Positions 1 to 10,371 of a stretch of 64,000 bases of DNA are shown here, piece after piece. The DNA lies in NCBI GenBank assembly GCA_001513895.1, contig LLKO01000023.1, forward strand, positions 448,468 through 512,467, read 5' to 3'. Numbering within the stretch: the stretch's first letter is position 1; each line of letters starts with the position of its first letter. The stretch comes from Graphilbum fragrans. Taxonomy: Eukaryota; Ascomycota; Sordariomycetes; Ophiostomatales; Ophiostomataceae. The notes under the pieces were generated by a model. The model saw only the letters and a list, made by a program, of their open reading frames with translations, was not told the DNA's origin and made no database searches. The translations under genes and the position numbers were made by a program.

Positions 1-15
1 CTAACTCACAACTAG

Positions 16-772
16 ACTCCCCGACTCCGTCTCTTTCGCCGAGGCCGCCCTCCTCGAACCCCTCAGCGTCGTCCTCCACGGCATCGAGCGCGCCCATCTG
101 TCCCTCGGCCACCCCGTGCTCATCTGCGGCGCCGGCCCCATCGGCCTGATTGCCCTGGCCGCTGCTCGTGCCTCCGGCGCCCATCCCATTGTCATCACCG
201 ACATCGAGCCCAAGCGCCTCGACTTTGCACGCACCTACGTCCCCGGCTGCACCACCTATCTGGTCGACCCGGCGCTCGGCGGCGAGCAGCAGGCCGCCCA
301 GATCCGCGCGCTGTACGGCGCCACCAACCAGCAGCCCTACTCGGCGCCGCGCGTCGTGCTCGAGTGCACCGGCATCGAGAGCAGCGTCGTCACCGCGAGC
401 TTTGCCGTGCGTCGCGGCGGTACCGTCATGGTCATTGGTGTTGGCAAGTCCATCATGAACAACCTGCCGTTTATGCATTTGTCGCTGGCGGAGGTGAGCT
501 TTCTCCTCTCCTCCCCCTCTTCTCCTCTCCTCTCCTTTCCTCTCCTCCCTCTCCTCCCTCTCTAGCCCGCTAACCAACAGATCGACCTCAAATTCATCAA
601 CCGCTACCGCGATACTTGGCCCGCGGGCATCGCCTGTCTCAGTGGCGGCATTCTGAGCCTCAAAGAGCTCGTCTCCCACACCTTCCCCCTCGAAAAGGCA
701 ATAGAAGCCCTCACGGTGTGCTCCGACACCCGCAACGGCAGCATCAAAGTGCAGATTGTGGACGAGATATAA
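16..772 (+). CDS. L-arabinitol 4-dehydrogenase-like polyol dehydrogenase, 3' part
   Basis: Zinc-type medium-chain dehydrogenase that would oxidise a pentitol or hexitol with NAD+ in the cytosol (L-arabinose/xylose/sorbitol catabolism). The window opens inside an intron: CTAAC at 1-5 is a branch site and CTAG at 12-15 an acceptor. Exon 16-493 and exon 581-772 flank an 87-nt intron (GTGAGC donor, CTAACCAACAG acceptor) and join in phase 0. The visible 220 or so residues contain the Rossmann glycine motif GAGPIG followed by the acidic residue in ITDIEPKRL that favours NAD over NADP, then a conserved C-terminus with RYRDTWPAGI and a KVQIV ending. These match L-arabinitol 4-dehydrogenases as I remember them. 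The N-terminal catalytic zinc half lies outside the window. Sorbitol or xylitol dehydrogenase is the main alternative. Confidence 0.85.
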
Positions 773-921
773 CTAGATAGAGCAATAGACTGGGACATTG
801 ACACGCACGAATCATTTCGTAATCTAACGCTCGATCTATCCAACACAACACCAAATCCTGCTCGCACTGTCGGCCTCTAAGCTGCCGAACCGCGCCTCCG
901 CCGACCCGCGACACCATCCGA

Positions 922-1915
922 CTACTTCGACGCCGTCGGCTGCACAAAACCGTGGAAGCCCTTGTAAGCGGCCACCTGCGGCGCCTCCCAGTCCTTGAGC
1001 ACCGCATCCTTGTCGACAAGGTCAAACACGTCGACGCCCAGGGGCCGGCAGCACTCAATCATATCGGTAGCCGTGCCCTCGCCAGCCTCGCCCCAGCCCC
1101 ACGCCGACAGGTCACCGCCAGGGCATGTGGACAGCGCACAGAGGACGTCGACCTCGGCGAAGAACTCCCAGTAGTCACCGGCTTTGGCTGGGCAAGGTTC
1201 CCTATCTGGTCAGTGAAGGGGGTGGGGGGAGAAAAAGAAAAAGAGAAAAAGAAAGAGAACAGCGAGAAGAGAACAGCGAGAAGAGAACAGCGAGAGGAGA
1301 CACAACGCAACACAAGCAAAGTCTCGACGGGGCTCACATGTAATAACGGCCCTCCGAGTCCAAGCCGGTCACCTGGAAGACGTTCAGCACGTCGTGGACG
1401 TCGGACTCGTTGAGGCCGTGGGGCAAGACGGCGCGCACGAGGTTGGAGTGGCAGTGGAAGTCGAACCGGGTGCCGCTGATCAGCTGGTCGACATACGGGT
1501 CGCACCGGGTGCCCAGCAGATCGTGCACGCGGCCGCCGACGGCGTCTTTGCCGTAGCGCTGCAGCGAGTCGGCCGTGACCGTCACCAGCGGCCGCAGATA
1601 CGGCAGGTTGCTCCACAGCCGGTCGTGCACCCTGACGTGGCTCTGCTGCAGCTGGCGCGTCCTGGCGGCCCAGAAGCGCTCGCGCGGGTTGTGCTTGTTC
1701 CAGATGTTGAGATCCCCCACCTGCGGGCCCTCGGGCGTCGAGATCCGGCACACCTGCCCGGCCTTGACCTCCCACGCCTGGCCGCTGCGGATCGGGATCA
1801 CAAACGACTGCACCAGGGCGCGCTGGCCCTCGGCGTCCGCCGTTTTGGCAATGCCCTCGTACACGGCCCGGTTGATGGGGATGGGGTCGTAGGCCGGAGC
1901 CGGTGGTTGGGCCAT
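922..1915 (-). CDS. DUF1989 / urea carboxylase-associated family protein
   Basis: Two exons, 1338-1915 and 922-1201, flank a 136-nt intron (GTGAGC donor; acceptor GACCAGATAG). The splice joins ...GRYYM to EPCPAKAGDYWEFF in frame, as expected for this family, giving about 285 residues. Family features visible: an N-terminal region with PQVGDLNIWN, the FDFHCHSNL segment, the GDYWEFFAEVDVL segment and the LSTCPGGD signature. Conserved His and Cys residues suggest metal or small-molecule binding. In bacteria such proteins accompany urea carboxylase/allophanate hydrolase; in fungi they stand alone and the biochemical role is not established. The start is the ATG at 1913-1915. The 3' end faces the dehydrogenase gene 150 bp away, so the two are convergent. 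Confidence 0.82.
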
Positions 1916-4085
1916 GGCGGATGGTGCGTGCTTGTGCTGTTGGTTTTTGAGTCTCGGCGGTCTCGGCGGCTCGGCGTTGCACAGTCGGTGGAAGTATCAG
2001 GGATGGAGAGAACAGGAAATATCAGGGAGTAGGAAATATCAGGGAGAAGAGGAACAGGCTAGCGCCGGAATGGTGCATGACAGCTGGCTTATGTGCTGGT
2101 AGCTCGGCAGTCATTACGACACCGTCGTTAGTCATTTTCGCCGGTCATCGACGGTGATACGATCGGGTTGGTTGATCCTGGGCTCGACGGAAACAGGGGC
2201 CTCTCCCGGCATCGTTTCCCGCTGCTTCTTATCCGTTACTTTTTCCACGCCCAAGCACCGTCACCCAAAGCAGATCAGTGCTATCCCAGCATCCTTGGGG
2301 CCGGTGCAGAGCGTCGGGGACGTCGATAAGGGTTCTGGGTTCCCTGCTAACCCGCCGCTAGCCTGGCCTTCCTCGCCGCAAAAGTCTTTTCTAGCTCCGG
2401 AGACGATGCCCGGCATGTGGAGACTACAGCGAAGCCAGCGGGAAGTCGATAGCGAGTGCCTGGACGGAGAACGCGGACTCTGTCATCCACACGAGTCTGC
2501 CCTTCCCTTGTCCCTTTCCTTGTCCTTTTTCCATTTGCGTTATCGCAACCTTAACTTGGCAGGGAAAATGAACCCACCTTCAGGATAGATAACCGAAAGA
2601 AACTGCTAACCGTTGTCGAAAACGAGGCTCTGCAAGTTGGCAACTCTGGTGCTCTCACAGTTGCTGCCGCCGTGTCTCTGTGGCTGTCTTTGCCGCAGCT
2701 CTTTCAGCGAAGTAGCGCTGTATTCTGTGCGCAGATAAGGTTGATTTGGTACAGCAGATTCACAAGGGCTGTGCAGGGAAACGAGCGACTACGAGTACGA
2801 GTAAATGCAAAGAGGGGAGAGGCATAAGCGAGAACATAGAGGCATAAAGCGTGCATAAAATCGCAGAAACAGCGACATCCAGGGCGGACGATAGGGACAT
2901 ACAGAGCGTAGGATTGGGACATCCAATCCGCCATAGTAAAAACTAAACTCTACAAAAAACGGCAAAAGAAATAAAAGGCTCAAGACAACACAAATGGGGC
3001 GCATGTGCGCTGATTTCCGGCTCAAGGCGTACACCGACAAACGCCAATTCCCCCCCCTGTAGTAACTACGGAGCACTTGAGCGGTCAAGGTATCAAGAGT
3101 CGGTGGTCCGGCGCTGGCTGAGAGCGAGAAGAAAACACCGACCTCGACGCTGCAGCTTGCAGGACAAGCAGAGGAGGGGCGAGAGGAGAGGGGGCCTGAT
3201 AAACGCGCCTCGGCCAGCCCATCCCACGTCACGTCGACTGCGATTTGTTGGGCACCGACGGCGACATTTTCTGCCGTTTTACGGTAGGGCGTGAGTCTCG
3301 GCGGCTCGAGAATGCAAGGGCAAGTGGGATGGCCTGAAACACGTAAGCTGCGTGTGTGGGAGCGATAGAGGCCCCGGCCAAGCCAGCCACTCAGGTCCAG
3401 CCGTGCGACCGTGATGGGAGCAGAAGCGACTAGCGATGCAGTCACTACACGTGATTTGAATACAACAAGGTGCTTTTGGGACAGGGCAGGAGGGGGACAT
3501 TGGGGGCAAACGCTGGCCAACCCAGCTGAGAGCGCCCAACCATATAACGGGGGGACGCCCCGTCCCCATTTTCGGGCAGTGCGTCTCTGCAAACCGCGTT
3601 TTCTCCTCTGACTGCTGTTTTCCGTCGCTCTGCGCTGCTGCTTTCCGTCGCTCTGCGCTGCTGCGTATATCGACTTGTCCTGGCCTGTGACTTTGCCCCG
3701 GGCTGTGCCAATTGTCCCGATGTCTTGATACCTCGACATTTGCCCTGTATTGGCTCTAGCTGTCTTGGCTTCTACTGTGTGTTTTGACCGTCTGTCTGCT
3801 AGGTGTACTTTGCGCCTCAATACTGTATCGCAGCCATTGTCTAGTTCGGCTCTTCTGCCTCTCCACTCGCAATCCATTCAATACGCGCCTCAGTCAATTC
3901 TCTGTCGGTTCTCTGTTGATTCTGTGTCGATTCTATGTCGGCTCTCTGTTAGTTCTGTTGGTTTTGTTGATTCTCTGTCGGTTCTCAGGGAATACCTAGC
4001 CCCAATCACCAATACTCTACTGCACAAACCCACTCACGACCGCTACGACTCAAGACATCACGACTCACGACTATCACGACTCACA
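1916..4085. other. Intergenic, no convincing gene; short degenerate repeats
   Basis: Divergent promoter region between the DUF1989 gene and the giant gene. A long open frame on the minus strand (about 2789-3877) lacks domain-like composition and was not accepted. Two imperfect copies of a ~24-bp unit containing TTTCCGTCGCTCTGCG occur at 3608-3665. A degenerate run of TCTGTCGGTTCTCTGT-type units occupies 3895-3995. This is probably 5' UTR/promoter sequence of the downstream gene. Confidence 0.5.
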
Positions 4086-4094
4086 ACCACCACA

Positions 4095-4140
<46 letters not shown>

Positions 4141-4318
4141 TCACGATACACGATACACGATACACGATTACCATAACCACGACCACGACATCACGACTTA
4201 CGACACACGACCACCACAACCACGACCACGACCACAACCACGAACACGAGCATCACGACTACCACAACCACAACCACGACCACCACGATTGACGACTACC
4301 ACAACCACAACCACAACC
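4086..4318 (+). repeat. (ACGACC)n-type simple repeat directly 5' of the giant gene
   Basis: Interrupted hexanucleotide array ACGACC/ACAACC with inserted ACACGAT units, running up to the ATG at 4319. Read in the gene's frame its last part would encode threonines, but no in-frame ATG precedes 4319, so it is taken as 5' leader. Confidence 0.8.
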
Positions 4319-7300
4319 ATGACTGCTACCGCCAAAGATATGGGGAAGTGGATGAACCTTTCTGGGTACGGTCGTGCCGACTACTGGCAGAAGTTATTCA
4401 AAGACCGCAAATTCAAGGCTTGTCTGGTCCGGAACAAGACAGAGCTGCTCTACAAACCCAACCCAGAACATAACGACCGTCTGCGCTGCGTCACCCCAGA
4501 TGACGTGCTCGAAGTGCCGGAGGAACCCGAGCTGCTTGACTCCTACTACAAGTACATGGCCTCCAGAACCGGCCCAACTGAAATGCCCAAAATTGTGAAA
4601 ACGGCGGGCCCGAAACCCCAGACCATAATCACTGGCGGCGCCCTCCAGTTACTGTTTGACGACGCTCCTCCCAGCCAACCTACGCATGTTGCTCCAGCCA
4701 CATCCAGTCCAGTGGTGGCAAACCCGGCTACCAAGCCCGTCGCGAAACCGGCCATCGACCGCGTCGTCCCGGTCATGACGCCTGTTACTCCGGCCACCAA
4801 GTCCGGCACGAAACAGGAAACCAAGCCTGCCCACAAACCAGCCACAAAACATGCCGTCACCCCGGCGCCCAAATCGGGCACCAAACCGGTCACCGAACCA
4901 GCCAAGTCAATTGCCAAACCAGTCGCTAAACCAGTCGCCAAACCGGCCATCGAACCCTCCAAACCGGTCCCCAAACCGGTCATCAAGCCCGTCATCCCGC
5001 TTATCACTCCGGGCACCAAATCGGGCACCAAACAAGAAACCAAGCCTGCCGACAAACCAGCCACACAGCAGGCCGTCACCCCCATCACTCCGGCCTCTAA
5101 GCCGGGCACCACACAGGTTACCACACCTGCCAACAAACCGGTCACAAAACAGGCTGTCGCTCCCGTCACTCCCGTCACCAAATCGGGCACCAAACAGATT
5201 ACCACGCCTGTCCACAAACAAGGCAACAAAGCTACACTACAGACCGTCGCCCCCATCAGTCCGGTCACCAAATCTAACACCAAACAGGTTGCCATACCTG
5301 CCAACAAACAAAGCCAAAAAGCCACACAACAGGCCGTCGCCCCAATCGCTTCGGCCTCCGAATCGGGCGCCAAACAGGTTACCACACCTGTCAACAAGAC
5401 AGTCACAAAGCAATCCGTCGCCCCCACAACTCCCTCCAAATCAGTCGCCAAACAGGTCACCATACCTGCCAACAAATCAGTCAACAAAGACACAAAACCG
5501 GCTGCCATCCCCATCACTCCGGCCGCCAAACCAGTCGTCAAAACAATCACTCCGGTCATCCCCCTTATCACCCCGGCCACAAAAGGCAACAAAGCCACAC
5601 AACAGGCCATCACCCCCACCACTCCGGCTACACCAGATACCGAACAAGCCAAAAAACGAGGCAAAAAAGCCGCAAAACAGGCCATCAAACGAGGCAAAAA
5701 AGTCTCAAAACAGGCCGTCATACCCGTCACGCCGGCTACCAACACAGTCTCCGGGCCAGCCGCTGGGCAAATTACCAAATCCGTCGGTGCCAATTCATAT
5801 CTCACTCATTTCGCCGATCTCTCCGCTGCCACCATCCCCGACGACCACCTTCTCATTGCGCACCCTCTTTCCGCCACCCTCAGCATCCCCGAGGTTGTCG
5901 CCCTTGCTGCTGTGACCGCTGCTGCCGCTGCCGCTACCGCCGCCGCCGCCGCTGCTAAGGAAACCGGCAGCCCTGCAGCTCCTCACTGTCCTTCCACCGT
6001 GCAACATTGTGAGGACCTGATTCGCAACCTCCGACAGATTTCCCCCCCACGTCGTGCACCCAAAGGCAGGAATGGCTCCCTTCCACAGCCCCGGGGCAGG
6101 TGTGCCGGCCAGAGCTTCTTTCTCGATGTGCAAAACTGGTTCGACGGCATCACCGAGGACCTGTCCGCCGATCCGCCCAACGTCGGCCGTTTCCACAAGC
6201 CCGCGGGGAGCAGCTCCAGGAACAACGGCGAGAACTACATGCCCTTTCACCATGGCGTCCACAGCATGGGCCTCTTCTTTGGCGGCCGCATCCTCCATGC
6301 GGTCGCACGCACCGGCAGGTCGCCGCCGATCATGGCGTTGGAATATATGGGGGAGGCCAGCTTTTCGTTGAGGCTCCTAGCTCCGGTTTTTCAAGGCCAA
6401 CCGATCCTCGGCGACGGCGCAGAGAACGGTGACGACGGCGACGACCCGGACACCTACGCCACCCTGACCAGAGTCATCCTCGCCGCCTACAACGGCATGT
6501 TGCGGGACAAGGTGCGCTACATGTGCATGTACTCGAGTGAGGCGGTGCTGTGTCTGCGCATCCACAGGTACGACGACAGGAAGCTGGAGTACTTCGGCGT
6601 GCCCCGCGTCCAGGGGATAGACCCCGACAGGATGTTGGAGATCGTAATCGTGATGGCCTGGGAGGCGTTGTACGATTCATGTACGGACTTCGACTGGAAG
6701 CGCACGGCCCTGACCATACCCGTCGAGGAGCAGGAAGCCGAGAAGGAGGACGCCAAGGAGGACGCCAAAGAGGACGCCAAAGAGGACGCCGAGGATGCCG
6801 AGGACGAGGACGAGGACGACAAGGACGACAAGGACGACGGCGACGCTGAGACAGAAGATGCCAAGAAACCAGACGGCGTCGCTGCTGCCAACAAGGGCTC
6901 AGATTCCGACAGCGACTTCATGTTGACCACCGTGCCCAACCTGCTAGAACTACTAGACCAAATAGACATCCAATCAGGCCTCGACCATATGCAGAATTTC
7001 CGCTGGGATCCCGACCTGAAGACCATGGTCCTCAAGGACAACTTCTACGGCATCAGTAAGAGTGACCGGCACCCGCTCTCCTTCAGGAAGAAAGCAAGAA
7101 ACTAACGGCCAAACAGACTCGGACACCATCTCCGAACAGGCCACCCCACAGCAAGCAGGGCCGGACGGCGTGCAGCGGCAGAAAGAGATCGAAGCCGAAG
7201 CCGAAGCACGGTGGTGGGAAGAGGCACAAAAGCAGGCGTCCCTGGCCGAGCGCAAAATCAGAGCGCTGGGCGAGGAGTTGGCCCGTGATATAAGTTTCTG

Positions 7301-9766
7301 CTATGAAAGTATCATCCGCTATCGCCGGCGCATGGACTCGGCTACCCGTGCAGCCCTGGCGACCAAAAAGAAAGCTTTGGCTGAGGCTCAACCACAGACC
7401 CAACCACAGAGTCAACTACAAACTCAACCAAAAACTAAACCAAAGACTAAACCAAAGACTAAACCACAGACTCAACCACAGACTCAACCACAGACCCAAC
7501 CACAGACTCAACCACAGACTGAACCACAGGCACAGCCTCGGGCGCAGACTCAACAGACTCAGGTACAAATTCAACCAAAGACTAAACCAAAGACTCAACC
7601 ACAGACCCAACCAAAGACCCAACCACAGACCCAACCACAGACTGAACCACAGACTGAGTCACAGACTCAACCACAGACTCAACCACAGGCACAGCCTCGG
7701 GCACAGATTCAGCAGACTCAGGTACAAATCCAACCACAGACTAAGCCAGGAACAAAGCACAGACTAATCAGGCGCAGGCACACATTCAACCACACACCGA
7801 AGCACCTCTCCCGCCTCAGCCATGGCCAGACGCGTTGCAGCCTCGACTCTACACTCGATTCCGTCATCTGCCCCAGGCCTGGCCGCCCGTCCTTCCTCCA
7901 CGCCGCCAAGAAACCCATTCTTCCACCACACGACTCCGACGCCGTCAAGCCCAGGCTGAAGAAGCAGCTCTGGCACAGATTCTTCAAGACGGTGCAGCAC
8001 GCGGCCTAGCGCCGGCTCTTCCGCCTCTCCAGGCCGCTCCGGGTCCTTCCCCTCTCCTCCGCCCAGCCGCCCAACCCGAGCCTCCTTTCCGTGCCCAGCT
8101 CGGGACGCCGCAACCCCCTGCCGACTCCTTGGGCCACCCATTTCAGGGCAGCGGCAGATGCAGGCGGCCCATCCGCCTCAGCTACCCCCGTTTCCTCTTC
8201 CGGCACATGCCCTATCCTGACCCGGCCCGCTTCCCCAACCACAGTCGGCTGTTCGTCCACCCCGACAGAGTCGGCCGCTTCGGCCCGGAATGGGACCTCA
8301 GTGCACGAGCCCGCGCGTCTACTTTCATCCAACTCGTGGGCACCGCCGCATTGCGGGACGAGCAGCGCAGCCCCCAGAGCGACCTCCTCCCCCCCTGCGA
8401 CGCCGCGGCCGGAACCGCGGACACCCCCGCCAGCAGCGGCGCGCCTCCAGCCTCCAGCGTCACCTACTGCACCCAGCTGTGCCTCCTCGGCATCCGCAGC
8501 GGCTTCTTCGACGAGGCCTGCCCTAATCTGGCGACCCACCGCAGCGTCCGCCCCCGTGCATCCTCCCCCATGAGCCTCGAGCTGTTCAAAGGCACGCTGC
8601 TGGCTTTGCTGGCGGCCGACCCGGCCGCCTGCTGCGTGCGCCTCCGCCCCCCCGAGATCCACCCCGGCGTCCTGCCCATCTTCCGCGTCACCCTCGGGGC
8701 CCATGGCTACCGCTTTATTGCCAAGGGGGCCAGCGTCTCCGCGGCGCCCCTCCTGGAGCGCGAGGCCGACGCCTACGAACGCTTGGGTGACATCCAGGGC
8801 ACTCTGGTTCCCGTCTGCCTCGGGGTCGTCACGCTCGACGAAACCACGCCCAAGGTGGCCCCGCTGCTGTGGCCGCCACAGCCGGTGGACTCTGAGCGCC
8901 CGGGGACGGAGACCGAGCCAGAGACCAAGACGGAGATTGGGTCTGGGTCTGGGTCTGGGTCTGGGTCCGGACCTGGCTCTGGATCTAGGCTGAAGACTGG
9001 CTCCGGATCTGGTTCTGGTTCGGGATCCGGCTCTGGGTCGAAGACTAGCACCGGATCTAGGTCTGGGCCTGGGCTGAAGACTGACTCCGGATCTGGTTCC
9101 GGCTCTAGGTCGAAAACCGGCTCCGGGTCTGGGTCTGGGTCTGGGTCTGGGTCTGGCTCCGGCTTTGTCCCCGGCCCCAGCTCCGATTACGGTGTACGGT
9201 CCAGCTCCGGCTCTGGCTCCGGCTTCGGTATTCACTCCCTCTTTAGCCCCGACTCCCTCTTTAGCAGCCGCTCCGTCTGTGGCCCAGACTCCGTCTTCAA
9301 CCCCCGCAACGTCTTTGGCCCCGACTCCTGTTTTTACCCCCGCCCCGGCTCCCGCTCCGACTCCCACTCCTCCGACGACCGGGTCGTCTCCGACCTGCTG
9401 CTCATGGCCTACGGCGGCGAACCCATCGAGAGCTTTCTTCGCAGTCCCCCCTCTCCCTCTACCCCGAGCACCTCGGCCCAGAAACACAGCCACCGGCCCT
9501 CCGACGCCGAAGCTCTTGATCTCGGCCAGCAGGTCAAGAGCCTCATACTCAGCTCTGACCGTCTCGCTTTTGGCTCGCCCAGCCAGCGCTTGAAGGTCCT
9601 CTGGAACGCCGCGCGCTCCGCCCCCATGTGCGTCAACTTTGACTTCGCTGAGGTGGTCCCGGTCCACCGCCCCAAACGCCATCCGCACTCCTCCACTTTC
9701 CGCACGGAACGTGGCCCAGGGCGGGGTCCTCTGGGGATGGTGCGGCGTTTCCCAGACAAGCCGTGA
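4319..9766 (+). CDS. Giant repeat-rich protein with degenerate C-terminal kinase-like region
   Basis: Three-exon model: 4319-7055, 7117-7721, 7772-9766. Total 5337 nt, in frame, 1778 residues. Intron 1 (GTAAGA...CTAACGGCCAAACAG, 61 nt) is strong. Intron 2 (GTACAA...ACTAATCAG, 50 nt) lies in repeats and is less certain; a frameshift is the alternative. Order: charged N-terminus; Lys/Pro/Thr repeats (about residues 125-485); Ala tract; globular region of unknown fold (about 565-800); acidic EDAKEDAK tract; Gln/Thr/Pro QTQP repeats ending near 1114; then a region resembling a fungal kinase-like family (CTQLCLLG, DEACPNL, HGYRFIAKGA, READAYERL, VPVCLG) interrupted by a Ser-Gly repeat (about 1504-1605) before LLMAYGGEP and LKVLWN...CVNFDFAEVV. 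The usual His/Asp catalytic loop is not visible and the metal-binding Asp of the IDF-type motif appears as Asn. This suggests a pseudokinase. Function unknown. Confidence 0.65.
8939..9240 (+). repeat. In-frame Ser-Gly coding minisatellite
   Basis: TCTGGG/TCCGGA-type hexamers encode a long Ser-Gly tract inside the C-terminal region of the giant protein, with LKTGSGSGSG-type supermotifs. A similar SG-encoding repeat occurs in the neighbouring WSC gene. Confidence 0.85.
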
Positions 9767-10371
9767 GATTGTGCTTTCGGATTCTTTCTCTCGGCTTCGT
9801 GTTTGGTGCCTACATTTTGTTTTGATCTTTCTCGTCTCCTTGGGTTTCTTGTCTTCGTCACGACTGCCTGTTAGCGCTGGCGCTGCTACCATGACTCTTG
9901 TAATCTCAGCTGCAGCGCCGAGTATTCTCCCGTGGATTTCCACTCCTCTTATCGAGTGCGTATTGGTCTCTACTGTCTTGGCTGCGGCGTCGTTCACTTG
10001 TGTTCTACCATCTTGTTTCTCCTACAGCTTGTCAGTGTCCAGCAACATTCATTTCCTCTTCATTTGCTCGACGTCCTCCATGGTTTCTTTATGCTCATGC
10101 GAATGTTGTCTATTAATATGGAATGAAAGATAGTATTTGAATTGAATTGGTTGCAAAACCCATTGTTGCTCATGTAAAGTGACCCATCGCTAGAGTAATA
10201 AGGCTGCCTCATCGGCTAGCCTGAAAATGCCGTCTCTGTGACGGAAAAAATGTCATCTGGTGATGAACAATAAGAAAGGTGCATCTGTCGATGACCGGTA
10301 GAAATAATGCCATGAGCTGACAGCAGCTAGAAATTAAACAAATCATGTGTGGAAAAGAGTGTAGTGGCTGT
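9767..10371. other. Convergent 3' intergenic region
   Basis: 600 bp between the stop codons of the giant gene (+) and the WSC gene (-). Contains AT-rich 3'-UTR-like sequence and no supported gene. Confidence 0.6.

Noticed and set aside
2789..3877. 362-codon minus-strand frame
   Set aside because: No ATG at its start, composition like random GC-rich DNA, no domain or splice context.
4546..5805. 419-codon minus-strand frame rich in Gly/Thr/Leu
   Set aside because: Antisense translation of the Lys/Pro/Thr repeat.
8006..9997. 663-codon open frame on the minus strand
   Set aside because: Antisense shadow of the giant gene and its Ser-Gly repeat.
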